Origin: Dyella sp. BiH032
GTDB lineage: Bacteria; Pseudomonadota; Gammaproteobacteria; Xanthomonadales; Rhodanobacteraceae
Assembly (NCBI RefSeq): GCF_031954525.1
Contig: NZ_CP134867.1
Coordinates: 682,001-746,000 of the forward strand
Reading direction: 5' to 3'
DNA length: 64,000 nucleotides
The notes below the pieces were generated by a model, which saw only the letters and a list, made by a program, of their open reading frames with translations, did not search any database and had not been told where the DNA came from. Shown one piece after another: positions 29,684 to 39,349 of the stretch. How positions within the stretch are numbered: position 1 is the first letter of the stretch; each line of letters begins with the position of its first letter. A program made the position numbers and the translations under genes.

Positions 29684-31819
29684 ATGTCCCCCGCCGACAC
29701 CAGCACGACGGCCGCAGCACGCTGGCCCTGGCTGCCCGCCTTTCTATCGGAGGAGCGGATCGCCTGGGTGTTCGTGGCCAAGACCGTGCTGGCGATGTAC
29801 GTCACCTGCTGGCTGGCCATGCTGTTTCAGCTGGAGCAGCCGGCCACCGCGATGATCACTGTCGCTATCGTGATGCATCCGCAGAGCGGCATGGTGCTGG
29901 CCAAGAGCTTCTATCGCGCGCTCGGCACCTTCGCCGGCAGCCTGTTTGGCCTGGTGCTGATGAGCCTGTTCCCACAGCAGCGCGAGCTGTTCCTGCTCAG
30001 CCTGTCATTGTGGGTGGCCGCCTGCGCCGGCGGCGCTACGCTTTACCGCAACTTCGCCGCCTACGGATTTGTGCTGGCCGGCTATACCGCCGCCATCGTG
30101 ACCTTGCCGGCGGTGAGCAATCCGCTGAACGTGTTCGATTCGGCGGTGATGCGCGTGAGCGAGGTAATGCTAGGCATCATCGTGTCCGGTGTGGTCAGCG
30201 ACGTGATCCTGCCGGAGCGACTACGCCCCCTGTTGCGCCGCAGTGCGCGGGAGCATTTCGCGCATTTCATCGATTTCGCGCGCGGCAGCACCGGCGGCAC
30301 CATCCCTCGCAGCGAGATGGAGAAGGCGCACCTGCGTTTCGTGCGCGCCGCGGTGCAATTGGAAGACCTGCGTTCCTCGGTGATCTTCGAGGATCCGGAA
30401 GCGCGCGCCCGCAGCAGTCGCATGCGGTTGCTCAACCAGCGCTACATGTCCGCGTCGACCAGCTTCCAGTCGGCCCATCACTTGATCAATCGCCTGCAGC
30501 GCGGCGGCCGCGGCAATGTGGCGGCTGCGCTGATCGCGCTGTACGCGCCGATCGGCGAGGCGTTGTCGCCGGACCCCGTTCAACAGCAGGATCCGGCCGT
30601 GCTCGCCCCGCGCCTGCAGGCTTGCGAGGACGTGCTGCCGCCCCTGGCCGCGCGCCTGCGCGCCGAGCTGCGGGCGGACGCCTGGCTCGAGTTCGATACC
30701 GGCGCCGGCCTGCTGCGCCGTTTCTGTAGCGAAATGCGCGATTTCACCGCGCTGGAAGCCTCCTTGCGCGAGGGCAAGCTGAAAGGCTCGGTGGAGATCG
30801 TGCGCTTCAGCCGCGGCAACGACGTGCTGGGCGCGTCGGTCAGCGTGCTGCGTACCTTCCTCACTATGTCGGTGCTCAGCGTGTTCTGGCTGAGCAGCGG
30901 CTGGAGCTATGGCTCCAGCGCAATGCTGCTGGCCACCATCTTCAGCGGCCTGTTCGCGGCCTCGGCTTTCCCCATGCTCGCGGTGACCAATACGCTCGCC
31001 GGCTACGTGGCCGGCATGGTGGGCGGTTACTTCGTCACTTTCTATGCGCTGCCGGGCGGCGACGGCTTCGCCATGCTGGTCGTCGCTACTTTGCCGTTCC
31101 TGCTGATCGGCCCGTACCTCACTACGCGCAACCACACGCTGCCCGGCGTCGGCGCCGGCTACACGCTGGGCTACGTGTACATCCTGGCGCTGAAGAACCC
31201 GATGGTGTACGACCCCACGCGGTTCCTCAACGACGCCATCGCGCAGGTCGTCGGCATCGGCATGACTGCGGTGTTCTTCGTCTTCGTGCCGGCGGTGACG
31301 GGTTCGCCGTGGCAGCGCCGGCGCCAGCTGGCGCAGCTGCGGCGCCAGGTGGTGCTGGCCGCGAATGCGCCATTGCCGGGGTTGCTCTACAGCTTCGAGA
31401 GCGTCAATCGCGACCTCGTGCAGCAGGTGGTGACCTACACCCGGCCGGACACCGACGAATCGCGCAGCCTGTTGGCCTGGGCGCTGTCGGTACACGAATG
31501 CGGCCGCGCCGTGATCGAGCTGCGCCAGGACATCGCGCGCAGCGGCATGCCTCTTTCCGTGATCGGTCCGGTGCAGGACGCGGTGCACGCGATCGGCGCG
31601 CTCTACGCACAGCCACGCGCCGAATGCTGGCGGCGGGCCGATACCGCGGTGGCCCGCGCGATCGACATCACGACCGACCACCTGGCCCAGTCGCCTTCGA
31701 CCTGCCAGGCGGCGCTCACCCATCTCTACCTGTTGCGCAGCGCGCTGCGCGACGACGAATCGGCCATGGCGCCGTACATCCAGGCCGGCCAGGGCACGGA
31801 GTCTCCCCATGCTGCATGA
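29684..31819 (+). CDS. FUSC family efflux pump subunit (AaeB-like)
   Basis: The 711-residue inner-membrane protein has two hydrophobic bundles (about residues 30-185 and 385-530), each followed by a helical cytoplasmic region, with the AaeB-like 'FYRALGTFAGSLFGL' and 'PATAMITVAIVMHPQSG'. With the HlyD adaptor and DUF1656 protein it would export aromatic acids or similar compounds across the inner membrane. It is 4 bases downstream of marR and overlaps the DUF1656 gene by 11 bases. The substrate is inferred from the AaeAB/PHBA efflux family. Confidence 0.88.
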   Translation: MSPADTSTTAAARWPWLPAFLSEERIAWVFVAKTVLAMYVTCWLAMLFQLEQPATAMITVAIVMHPQSGMVLAKSFYRALGTFAGSLFGLVLMSLFPQQRELFLLSLSLWVAACAGGATLYRNFAAYGFVLAGYTAAIVTLPAVSNPLNVFDSAVMRVSEVMLGIIVSGVVSDVILPERLRPLLRRSAREHFAHFIDFARGSTGGTIPRSEMEKAHLRFVRAAVQLEDLRSSVIFEDPEARARSSRMRLLNQRYMSASTSFQSAHHLINRLQRGGRGNVAAALIALYAPIGEALSPDPVQQQDPAVLAPRLQACEDVLPPLAARLRAELRADAWLEFDTGAGLLRRFCSEMRDFTALEASLREGKLKGSVEIVRFSRGNDVLGASVSVLRTFLTMSVLSVFWLSSGWSYGSSAMLLATIFSGLFAASAFPMLAVTNTLAGYVAGMVGGYFVTFYALPGGDGFAMLVVATLPFLLIGPYLTTRNHTLPGVGAGYTLGYVYILALKNPMVYDPTRFLNDAIAQVVGIGMTAVFFVFVPAVTGSPWQRRRQLAQLRRQVVLAANAPLPGLLYSFESVNRDLVQQVVTYTRPDTDESRSLLAWALSVHECGRAVIELRQDIARSGMPLSVIGPVQDAVHAIGALYAQPRAECWRRADTAVARAIDITTDHLAQSPSTCQAALTHLYLLRSALRDDESAMAPYIQAGQGTESPHAA

Positions 31820-32024
31820 CCTCATCCCGAACGAAATCGCCCTGGCCGACGCGCTGGTGCCTGGTCTGCTCCTCGTCTTCTTCGGCAGCCTGCTGGCGCT
31901 GTGGGCGGTCGACACCCTGGTCGGCCGGTTCGGCCTCTATCGCTTCGTCTGGCATCCGCCGCTATTCCGGCTGGCCCTCTTCGTATGCATGTTCGGCGCC
32001 GCCGGGCTGCTGCTGTTTCCCTGA
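31809..32024 (+). CDS. DUF1656 small membrane protein (AaeX-like)
   Basis: The 71-residue protein has two hydrophobic helices (about residues 13-36 and 49-70), with 'GLYRFVWHPPLFRLAL' between and into the second, the DUF1656 signature. AaeX-type proteins always lie between FUSC and HlyD genes of this efflux class; their role is unknown. It overlaps the FUSC gene and precedes the adaptor by 9 bases. Confidence 0.88.
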   Translation: MLHDLIPNEIALADALVPGLLLVFFGSLLALWAVDTLVGRFGLYRFVWHPPLFRLALFVCMFGAAGLLLFP

Positions 32025-32033
32025 GTCACGTCC

Positions 32034-33050
32034 ATGAAAATCGCCTCCCTGCTCCGTTTCGCCCTAACCGCCATGGTCGTCGTCGTGGCCGCGCTGCTCG
32101 GCCACGCGCTGTGGCGTCACTACATGTACTCGCCGTGGACCCGCGACGGCCGCGTGCGCGCCGAAGTCGTGCGCATCGCACCCGACGTCTCCGGACTGGT
32201 CACCCGTGTTGCCGTCATCGACAACCAGTTGGTGAAGAAGGGCGACGTGCTGTTCACCATCGACAAGTCTCGCTTCGAGTACGCCGTGGCTCAGGCTCAG
32301 GCCAATCTCGCTGCCGCCGAAGCCAGCGCGCGCGCAGCCGGCGCCAATATCAACGCGGCCTTGGCCAGTGCCGCGGCGCGCAAGGCCGACTACGACATGC
32401 TTTCCAGGCAGGCCGAGCGACGCCAGCAACTCGGCGACGTGGTGTCGCAGGAAGTGCGCACCGATGCGGTGTCTTCTGCCAACGCCGCCCGCGCCACCTG
32501 GCAACAGGCGCAGGCTAGCGGCAGCCAGGCCAGTGCCGCGCGCCAGCAGGCCGAGGCCGCGGTGGAACAGGCGCAGGTGGCACTGGACCGTGCCAAGCTC
32601 GATATGGAGCGCACCGAAGTGCGCGCGCCGGTCGACGGCTACGTGACCAATCTCGACATCCGCGTCGGCGACTATGCCTCCACGGGGTCGCCTCGGCTCG
32701 CGCTGATCGATAGCCACAGCTACTACATCTACGGCTATTTCGAGGAAACCAAGCTGCCGCACCTGCGCGTGGGCGACCCGGTCAACATCCGGCTCATGGC
32801 CGGCGGTGCGCGCCTGAAGGGGCAGATCACCGGCATCGCGCGCGGCATCACCGACCGCGACAATCCCACCGGCAGCGACCTGCTCGCCGACGTGAATCCC
32901 ACGTTCAACTGGGTGCGGCTGGCGCAGCGCGTGCCGGTGCGTATCGCCATCGATACCGAACACCTGCCCCCGGACGTCCTGATCGCGGCGGGCATGACGG
33001 CCACGATCGAGGTGTACCCGCGCGACGACAGGCGCAAGCGGACGAACTGA
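32034..33050 (+). CDS. HlyD-family periplasmic adaptor of the FUSC pump (AaeA-like)
   Basis: The 338-residue protein has an N-terminal membrane anchor (about residues 9-27), a biotinyl-lipoyl-like half ('RIAPDVSGLVTRVAVIDNQ'), a long alpha-helical hairpin rich in Ala and Gln (about 85-195), and the returning barrel ('VRAPVDGYVTNLDIRVGD'). It would bridge the FUSC protein to an outer-membrane channel, for which no gene is adjacent. It is last in the marR-FUSC-DUF1656-HlyD operon. Confidence 0.92.
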   Translation: MKIASLLRFALTAMVVVVAALLGHALWRHYMYSPWTRDGRVRAEVVRIAPDVSGLVTRVAVIDNQLVKKGDVLFTIDKSRFEYAVAQAQANLAAAEASARAAGANINAALASAAARKADYDMLSRQAERRQQLGDVVSQEVRTDAVSSANAARATWQQAQASGSQASAARQQAEAAVEQAQVALDRAKLDMERTEVRAPVDGYVTNLDIRVGDYASTGSPRLALIDSHSYYIYGYFEETKLPHLRVGDPVNIRLMAGGARLKGQITGIARGITDRDNPTGSDLLADVNPTFNWVRLAQRVPVRIAIDTEHLPPDVLIAAGMTATIEVYPRDDRRKRTN

Positions 33051-33139
33051 GCTGTAGTCCGGCGGAGCGAACGAATCCCGGCTGGCGCGCCCGGCTTTCG
33101 TTGGATGCGCACCGCTCCGTGCTGGCGCCCCGTGAAGGC

Positions 33140-35008
33140 TTACCGCGGCGCCACGTCGCGCAGGCGCATCTTCAGCACCTTGCCGTTGTCCAAGGTCAAT
33201 TCGAGCGGCGTCGCTTCGGGAAGGCCCATGCTGGCACTACGCAGCTCGCCCAGGCCGATCGCTTTGGCCGGCTTGCCGTTGACCGCAACGATGAAGTCGC
33301 CCGCCTTCAGTCCCGCTTCCGCCGCGGGGCCGCCGGGCAACACCCAGTTGACTTTGTAGCGATCCGTCTGCGCCGCGGACTTGCCCGCGCGGAAGCCCGC
33401 CATCGCGTACTGCCGTTCGGCCGGCTGGGCGCGCGGTTGCAGCACCATCTCGCCGCGCCGGTAATCGAAATGCACGTTGAAGCGCGACAGCACGTCCTGC
33501 CCGATGTTGCCGGCCTCGCTGGGGTTGCCCGTGGCACCCGCGTCGGCACGGGTGAGCATGGCCACGATGTTGTCCAGCCGCTGTCCGCCCAACTGCATGC
33601 TCGTGGCATGTGCGAAGTGCGCGGTGAACAGGCCGCCGACTCCGCCGGTGGGCGATGGCGCGCCTTTTTTGTAGCGCGCCGCGATGCCCTGGCGCGCGGC
33701 CCACTGCGGAAACAACAGCGTCAACCCGGAGTTGCCCGTATCGATGCCAAACGTGCCGCGCCGGCCGTCGAGGCTCGCATCGACCAGCGGCATGTCGTCG
33801 GTGAACATCAGCGGAAGTCGCTCGCCTCGTTCGGCCGCAGGTGCGTCGCCATGGTCGTAGGGCTGCAGGACCAGCTGGCCTTTGTCGTAATCGAAAGTCA
33901 CCGCGAAGCGTTCGAAAATCTCCAGGCCCAGGATGCCGGCGATCGGCTCGCGGCCTTCGCCGCGCTCGTAGAACTCATGCGGATACGGCATCACCAGGAA
34001 GGTGAGATCGCGGACATCCGCGGCACCCAGCCCGAGGTGCCCGACGCGGGTATATGCGGTGCTCATCGATCCGGGGCCGGAGCCGGTGCTGACGCCCGCG
34101 CCGCGCGTTTCGAAGCCGAGCTTATTCGCCGCGTCTGCGGTGAGGATCGCGTGGCCGCCGGTATCGAGAATGAAAGGCAGCGGGCCTTTGCCGTCGATGC
34201 TGACGTCGACGAGCAGGAAGCCGCCTTCGAGATGCATCGGCACGGTGGCGCGGCGGGCGTCTCCGGCCATCGTCACATCGCGGACCTTGCCGTCCGGACG
34301 CTGCAGGAGCCCGGCGGGCGTGCCGTCGATCCAGCGATAACGGGTGACGGTGGCGACGTTCTCGCTATCCGATCCGCCGGCCGCGGTGGTGGCCTTGTCG
34401 ACGATGCGGAACGGCAGCGTCGCGCCATCGACGGCGCGATAGTCGCCATAGCGCTGGGTGATCTGGAGGAACGAGCTCTGCCAGGTGGCGTGATCCAGCC
34501 GGTGCGTCGCCGGGTCGATCCACAGGGTCACAGCGCGACCGCCCGTTGGCGTCGCTTCGAGGCGCTCGAACCGATGGCCTTCTTCGTCGGCCTGCGGCAG
34601 CAGGCGATAGCGCGTGCCATCGTTTGCATCGAGGAAGCCGAGCCGGCGCAACCAGTTCTCGCTGGCGGCGACTGTCCTGGCTTCCGGCGAATTCAGGTCA
34701 TGGACCAGGCCGGTGTTGTCCTGGCGCCAGCGGCCCTTCGCGTCATAGCCGTCGGCGACCGCGAACAGCTCGTTGCGCATCCGCGTCGCGTACTGGCCGC
34801 CGCGCAGGTCCACGGTCTGCTGCCAGCGGCCTTCGAGGCCGTCGGCTTGCTGGCTGCCTTCGGCGTCGATGGCGGCGTGGCGGTGCAGGGCGTCGGCACC
34901 GTGGGCCTGGCGCAGCTCGCGCAACAGGGTGTCGGCATCGTCCGCGCAGGCCAGCGCGGGGAGCAGCAGGGCGGCGATCAGCAAGGGCAGGGTGCGGGGC
35001 TGGATCAT
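33140..35008 (-). CDS. Exported protein with two retropepsin-like domains and a C-terminal PDZ domain
   Basis: The 622-residue protein has a signal peptide (1-22), an N-terminal beta-rich region of about 240 residues without a clear family, then two aspartyl-protease-like domains: 'FILDTGGHAIL' near residue 282 and 'FGIDTGNSGLTLL' near 423. A PDZ-like domain follows (about 540-615, 'LPGGPAAEAGLKAGDFIVAV'). Two DTG domains in one chain could pair to form an active site like a covalent retropepsin dimer. Periplasmic proteolysis or a peptide-binding role is inferred. It lies 76 bases downstream of the AraC gene on the same strand. Confidence 0.8.
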   Translation of the reverse strand: MIQPRTLPLLIAALLLPALACADDADTLLRELRQAHGADALHRHAAIDAEGSQQADGLEGRWQQTVDLRGGQYATRMRNELFAVADGYDAKGRWRQDNTGLVHDLNSPEARTVAASENWLRRLGFLDANDGTRYRLLPQADEEGHRFERLEATPTGGRAVTLWIDPATHRLDHATWQSSFLQITQRYGDYRAVDGATLPFRIVDKATTAAGGSDSENVATVTRYRWIDGTPAGLLQRPDGKVRDVTMAGDARRATVPMHLEGGFLLVDVSIDGKGPLPFILDTGGHAILTADAANKLGFETRGAGVSTGSGPGSMSTAYTRVGHLGLGAADVRDLTFLVMPYPHEFYERGEGREPIAGILGLEIFERFAVTFDYDKGQLVLQPYDHGDAPAAERGERLPLMFTDDMPLVDASLDGRRGTFGIDTGNSGLTLLFPQWAARQGIAARYKKGAPSPTGGVGGLFTAHFAHATSMQLGGQRLDNIVAMLTRADAGATGNPSEAGNIGQDVLSRFNVHFDYRRGEMVLQPRAQPAERQYAMAGFRAGKSAAQTDRYKVNWVLPGGPAAEAGLKAGDFIVAVNGKPAKAIGLGELRSASMGLPEATPLELTLDNGKVLKMRLRDVAPR

Positions 35009-35084
35009 GGCGTTCGTTCCTCGTCGTGCGTGGGCGGCATGCTGCCGCCGCGCTCACGGCGCCGGCTAGGACGGACGTGAGGTT

Positions 35085-35891
35085 TCAGGACGCGCGTTGC
35101 GTTTTATGCCGATAGTCACGCGGCGTCTCGCCGACCGCACGCTTGAACACGCGCGCGAAATGACTCTGGTCCGCGAACCCGGCCTCGGCCGCGATCTCGA
35201 CGATCGGACGGGCGCGGTCGGCCAGCGCATGGCAGGCCTGGCGGATGCGCAGCATCCGGCGGTAATCGCCCACCGACATGCCTTGCGCCTGCTGGAAGCT
35301 CCGCGCCAAGTGCGCCGGATGAACACCCGCCAGCTGTCCCAGTTCGGCCAGCGATAGGTCGGCCGCCGGATCGTCGTGCAGCCGTTCGAGCACCTTCACC
35401 AGCCATGCGGGGCGGCGTTCCGCCGGTTCGTTGCGGCAGGCCAGCGCGACCAGTTCGAGTACCGCGGACTGCAGGGCCAGCGCCGCGGCATCGTCTTCCG
35501 CCGCCAGTTCGCGTTCGATGCGCGCGAGCAGGCGCGTCGCCCCAGGCAGATGCAGGGCGCGAAAATCGCCCAGCAGTCGACGCACCCCCACGCCTTCGGC
35601 CAGTGCGCCCGACGGAAAGATGCTCAGGCAGCGCGCACCCTGCGGCGAGAACCGGTTGGCGTGGCGGTGACCCTGCGGATGCGCCAGCAGCAGGCCCGGC
35701 GCGCACGCGGTTTCTCCTGCGGACGCATGTTGCGTATAGGCGCCGCCGGCGACCAGGCAGAGATAGGCATCGTCGTGTTCGTGCATCGGCAAGTCGCCTT
35801 TGCCCGCGTAGGCAGTGGCGGTCACGAGCAGGCCGCCGACGGAGCGGCGGTGCAGGGGAGAGCCGAAGTTGGCGCGGCCGAGATGTTGCAT
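35085..35891 (-). CDS. AraC-family transcriptional regulator
   Basis: The 268-residue protein has an N-terminal cupin-like sensing half ('LPMHEHDDAYLCLVAGG') and a C-terminal double HTH (about residues 165-265; 'LSLAELGQLAGVHPAHLARSF', 'IVEIAAEAGFADQSHFARVFKRAVGETPRDYR'). The ATG at 35891 gives the expected start of the cupin half. It sits between the alpha/beta hydrolase and the aspartyl protease genes on the same strand; its target genes and ligand are unknown. Confidence 0.9.
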   Translation of the reverse strand: MQHLGRANFGSPLHRRSVGGLLVTATAYAGKGDLPMHEHDDAYLCLVAGGAYTQHASAGETACAPGLLLAHPQGHRHANRFSPQGARCLSIFPSGALAEGVGVRRLLGDFRALHLPGATRLLARIERELAAEDDAAALALQSAVLELVALACRNEPAERRPAWLVKVLERLHDDPAADLSLAELGQLAGVHPAHLARSFQQAQGMSVGDYRRMLRIRQACHALADRARPIVEIAAEAGFADQSHFARVFKRAVGETPRDYRHKTQRAS

Positions 35892-35935
35892 GAGGCCAGT
35901 GTACGGAGGCGGTAAGGCGCGCCGCGTGCCGTTGG

Positions 35936-36787
35936 TCAGGGGGCGTCGAGGTGGTTCAGCGCCCAAGTGGCCACGGCGTCGGGGTGTTCCAGCTGGAGGT
36001 GATGCCCGCCATCGAGGTGGCTCACGGTGATGTGGGCGACGCACGCGGCGCGGAGCGCCATCGGCTCGCTCGGCAGGTACGAAGTGGCGGGCCGCGCCAG
36101 GAGCAGCGCGGTGGGCGCCTCGATGCCGCGCAGCAGCGCGTGGATCTGTGCCTCGGCCAGTCGCAGCGGCGAGACGCGGGTCAGGCGAGGATCGCTGCGC
36201 CAGCACCAGCCATCGGCGACTTCCGCAAGACCCCGTTCCACGATCGGGCGCGCCAGCTCCGCGCGCAGGCCGCCGGCGATGGCGCGGGCGGCCACGGCCT
36301 GGTCGATGTCGCGAAAGACGCGCAGGCCCTTGCCGTTGGCCGGCGGCTCGATGCCGTCGCGGAATCGCTGCAAGGTCCGCGTGCCGTCGTCGCCCAGCGG
36401 CCCCAGCCCTTCGATCAGCAGCAGGCGGCGAATCCGTGCCGGCGCGGCGGCGGCGACCAGGGCCGCGATGCCGGCGCCCAGCGAGTGGCCGAGCAGGTCG
36501 AAGCGTTCGAGGCCAAGTTGGTCCGCGGCGGCGAGCACACCGCGGACGTAGTCCACGAAGTGATAGTGCATGCCTGCCGGCAGATGGCCCGAATGCCCAT
36601 GTCCCGGCAGTTCGAGGGCGATGACGCGGCGTCGCTCCGCGAGCCGCGGTGCCAGGTAGGCGTAGCTGCCGGCGTTGTCCAGCCAGCCGTGCAGGGCCAG
36701 CAGCGGCGGCAGGGTGTCGCCACCCCAGGTCAGCGCGCGCAAGGTGAGCTGAGGCAGTTCGAGCGCGCGTTCGACCGGCGCGCTCAT
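35936..36787 (-). CDS. Alpha/beta hydrolase
   Basis: The 283-residue protein shows the alpha/beta hydrolase order: 'LLALHGWLDNAGS' (oxyanion region), 'LELPGHGHSGH', the nucleophile elbow 'LLGHSLGAG' and the catalytic histidine in 'LDGGHHLQLEHP'. It resembles small esterases or lipases of the MhpC type; the substrate is not evident. Its start overlaps the hemH stop by 4 bases, so it is cotranscribed with hemH, a pairing common in Xanthomonadales. An upstream in-frame extension to 37321 lies inside hemH and is rejected. Confidence 0.88.
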   Translation of the reverse strand: MSAPVERALELPQLTLRALTWGGDTLPPLLALHGWLDNAGSYAYLAPRLAERRRVIALELPGHGHSGHLPAGMHYHFVDYVRGVLAAADQLGLERFDLLGHSLGAGIAALVAAAAPARIRRLLLIEGLGPLGDDGTRTLQRFRDGIEPPANGKGLRVFRDIDQAVAARAIAGGLRAELARPIVERGLAEVADGWCWRSDPRLTRVSPLRLAEAQIHALLRGIEAPTALLLARPATSYLPSEPMALRAACVAHITVSHLDGGHHLQLEHPDAVATWALNHLDAP

Positions 36788-37830
36788 GCCTCGTCGCGCT
36801 CCGGCCAGCCTTGCATGTGGCGCAGCGCCAGCCCGGCGAGGCTGTCGACCTGGCCGCGACTGTCGTTGAGCGCGGGAATGTAGCGGAGGTCCTGGCCGCC
36901 GGCCTCGATGAAGAACTCGCGGTTCTGCATGGCGATCTCCTCGAGCGTCTCCAGGCAGTCCACCGCGAAGCCCGGGCAGGCCACGTCGATACGCTTGATG
37001 CCCTGTGCCGCGAGTTCCCGCACGGTCGCGTCGGTGTAGGGCTGCAGCCAGGGCTCGCGTCCTACGCGCGACTGGAAGCTCACCAGCAACTCGGAAGGTT
37101 GCAGGCCCAGCCGCTCGCGCAGCAGGCGCGCCGTGGCGCCGCATTGCAGGAGATAGGGATCGCCGGCACGCACGTAGCGTTCCGGAATGCCATGGAAGGA
37201 CAGCAGCAACCGTTCGCCGCGGCCGTTGGCCTGCCACCAGTTCTCGATGCTCCGCGCCAGGGCGTCGATGTGGCCGGGATCGTCGTGGTAGTCGTTGACC
37301 ACGCGCAGCTCCGGCGGCCAACGCAACGTCTTGAGGCTATCTGCCACGGCGTCCAGTACGGAGCCGGTAGAAGTGGCCGAGTACTGCGGATAGAGCGGCA
37401 GCACCAGCAGGCGGCGCACGCCCTCGCGCTGCAACCGTTCGATCTGCGATTTCACGGAGGGCTGGCCGTAGCGCATGGCCAGCGCGACCTGGACCGGCCC
37501 CGGCATGCGCCGCGCCAATTCCTCCTGCAACGCAGCCGCCAGGGCTTCGCTGCCGACGCGCAGCGGCGAGCCCTGGGGCGTCCACACCCGCTGGTAAGCG
37601 TGGGCCGAGCGGCGCGGGCGGATGCGCAGGATCACCCCGTGCAGAATCAGCCACCACAGCCAGCGCGGATACTCGATCACGCGGGGATCGCCAAGGAACT
37701 CGGCGAGGTAAGGACGCACCGCCCGTGGCGTGGCTGCCTCGGGTGTGCCCAGGTTCACCAGCAGGACGCCGGCTTTAACGGGGCGGTCATCGGAAAGCCC
37801 GGCCAGGCCGGTATAGTGGCTGCGAGGCAT
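36784..37830 (-). CDS. hemH: Ferrochelatase
   Basis: The 348-residue enzyme has the family markers 'LLVNLGTPEAATPRAVRPYLAEFL', 'YPQYSATSTGSV', the metal-binding 'SFHGIPERY' and the acidic 'CPGFAVDCLETLEEI'. It inserts ferrous iron into protoporphyrin IX in the final step of heme synthesis. The ATG at 37830 is 109 bases from the divergent SYLF gene. Length fits proteobacterial enzymes. The longer frame toward 38421 is antisense to the SYLF gene and not real. Confidence 0.96.
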   Translation of the reverse strand: MPRSHYTGLAGLSDDRPVKAGVLLVNLGTPEAATPRAVRPYLAEFLGDPRVIEYPRWLWWLILHGVILRIRPRRSAHAYQRVWTPQGSPLRVGSEALAAALQEELARRMPGPVQVALAMRYGQPSVKSQIERLQREGVRRLLVLPLYPQYSATSTGSVLDAVADSLKTLRWPPELRVVNDYHDDPGHIDALARSIENWWQANGRGERLLLSFHGIPERYVRAGDPYLLQCGATARLLRERLGLQPSELLVSFQSRVGREPWLQPYTDATVRELAAQGIKRIDVACPGFAVDCLETLEEIAMQNREFFIEAGGQDLRYIPALNDSRGQVDSLAGLALRHMQGWPERDEA

Positions 37831-37939
37831 GGTGGCGACGTGGCGAATGCGGCCCCGAAGTCTGCCACAAGCCATGTGGCTCCCCACGCGACCGGAGGTC
37901 GCGGGGCGCCCCGAAGGAACCCCGCAACAGGAGTCACCC

Positions 37940-38629
37940 ATGTTCAAAGCACCGCTGCGCCGTCTGCTGCTCGCCACCCTGGTCCTGCTGCTGCCGGCCA
38001 TGTCCGTCCATGCCGAGGACCCGCCGCTGGTGCGCGCGAAGAATGCCGTGCGCGTGCTCAACGAGATCATGGAAGCCCCGGACAAGTCGATCCCGGGCGA
38101 CTTGCTGAAAGAGGCCCACGCGATCGCCGTCATTCCCGACATGATCAAGGCCGGTTTCATCTTCGGCGGCCGCCGGGGCGAGGGCCTCATCTCGGTGAAG
38201 GGGCCGGACGGCACCTGGTCGAATCCCAGCTTCGTGTCCCTCACGGGCGGCAGCGTGGGCTTCCAGGCGGGCGTCTCGTCCACCGACGTGATCCTGGTGT
38301 TCCGCACCCAGCGCGGCGTGGATTCCATCGTCAACGGCAAGTTCACCCTGGGTGCCGACGCCGCCGCGGCTGCCGGTCCGGTGGGCCGCACGGCGACCGC
38401 TTCCACCGATGCCCAGTTCAAGGCCGAGATCTACTCGTACTCGCGCTCGCGCGGCCTGTTCGCCGGCGTGGCCCTGGATGGCTCCGCCTTGCGCATCGAT
38501 TACGACGCGAATGAGGAGATCTACGGCAAGGGCATCACGCCCCGCCGCATCTTCGAGGGCGGCGTCTCCAACGTTCCTGCCCAGGTCGTCGATTTCCGCG
38601 ACCGCCTGGAGGAGTACACTCAGCGCTGA
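37940..38629 (+). CDS. Exported SYLF (Ysc84) domain lipid-binding protein
   Basis: The 229-residue protein has a signal peptide (about 1-25, ending VHA) and a SYLF domain ('[25 protein letters not shown]', '[18 protein letters not shown]', '[18 protein letters not shown]'). The fold binds phosphoinositides in eukaryotes; in bacteria the role is unknown but envelope-related. The ATG at 37940 follows an AGGAG box. It precedes the tat genes by 67 bases. Confidence 0.9.
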   Translation: MFKAPLRRLLLATLVLLLPAMSVHAEDPPLVRAKNAVRVLNEIMEAPDKSIPGDLLKEAHAIAVIPDMIKAGFIFGGRRGEGLISVKGPDGTWSNPSFVSLTGGSVGFQAGVSSTDVILVFRTQRGVDSIVNGKFTLGADAAAAAGPVGRTATASTDAQFKAEIYSYSRSRGLFAGVALDGSALRIDYDANEEIYGKGITPRRIFEGGVSNVPAQVVDFRDRLEEYTQR

Positions 38630-38696
38630 TTCGGAAAGGCCGGCGCACCACCGTGCGAACGTTTTCCGGTCTTCATCCGCATTCGAGGCCCCTCTC

Positions 38697-38927
38697 ATGA
38701 GCATGACCCACCTCATCATCCTGCTGGTCGTCGTGGTGCTGATCTTCGGCACCAAGAAGCTGCGCAACATCGGTTCCGACCTGGGCGGCGCCGTGCGCGA
38801 CTTCAAGAAAGGCCTGGACGGCGGCGAGGAGAGCGACAAATCCAAGGACGGCCAGCGCCTGCAGGCCGATCCGCCGCCGGCGGCCGGCAGCACGCAGACT
38901 CAGCAAGACAAGACCGAAGCCAAGTAA
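38697..38927 (+). CDS. tatA: Sec-independent translocase subunit TatA
   Basis: The 76-residue protein has one N-terminal helix (residues 5-18) with the hinge '[25 protein letters not shown]', the TatA amphipathic helix, and a charged, low-complexity tail. TatA oligomerises to let folded twin-arginine substrates through the inner membrane. tatB and tatC follow in order. An ATG two codons further on (38703) is a possible start. Confidence 0.95.
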   Translation: MSMTHLIILLVVVVLIFGTKKLRNIGSDLGGAVRDFKKGLDGGEESDKSKDGQRLQADPPPAAGSTQTQQDKTEAK

Positions 38928-38947
38928 ACCCGGGCGGAACCCAGGCA

Positions 38948-39349
38948 ATGATCGAGATCAGCTTCGGCAAGCTGGTGTTGCTTGCGCTCGTCGCGCTGAT
39001 CGTGCTCGGCCCGGAAAAGCTGCCCCATGCCGCGCGCACCGCTGGCGCCCTGCTGCGCCGGGTGCGCAGCGGGTGGGACAGCGTGCGCGCCGAGGTCGAG
39101 CGCGAGCTGCAGGTCGAGGAGATCAAGCGCCAGGCCCGCGAGGCGGCGGAGCGCGCCCAGGCCGCCCAGTCCGAACTGGACGCGACGTTGCGCAAGGTGC
39201 GCGATGCCGGCGCCGAGACGGTCGGGCCCGCCACCGTGACGCCTGCCGCCGCGGCCCCTGAACCCGGCACGCAGAGTCCCATCGCCGGTGAAGCACCGGC
39301 GCCCGCACCCGAGACGCCCCCCAAGGACCCAACGCATGGCGGCGCCTGA
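38948..39349 (+). CDS. tatB: Sec-independent translocase subunit TatB
   Basis: The 133-residue protein has the TatB N-terminus ('MIEISFGKLVLLALVALIVLGPEKLP'), a long amphipathic helix, and an Ala/Pro-rich C-terminal tail. It forms the substrate-binding complex with TatC. It lies 20 bases after tatA and overlaps tatC by 14 bases. Confidence 0.95.
   Translation: MIEISFGKLVLLALVALIVLGPEKLPHAARTAGALLRRVRSGWDSVRAEVERELQVEEIKRQAREAAERAQAAQSELDATLRKVRDAGAETVGPATVTPAAAAPEPGTQSPIAGEAPAPAPETPPKDPTHGGA

Noticed and set aside
33101..35080. 659-codon plus-strand open frame
   Set aside because: It is antisense to the aspartyl protease gene, has no start context and has low-complexity Arg/Ala composition typical of GC-rich shadow frames.
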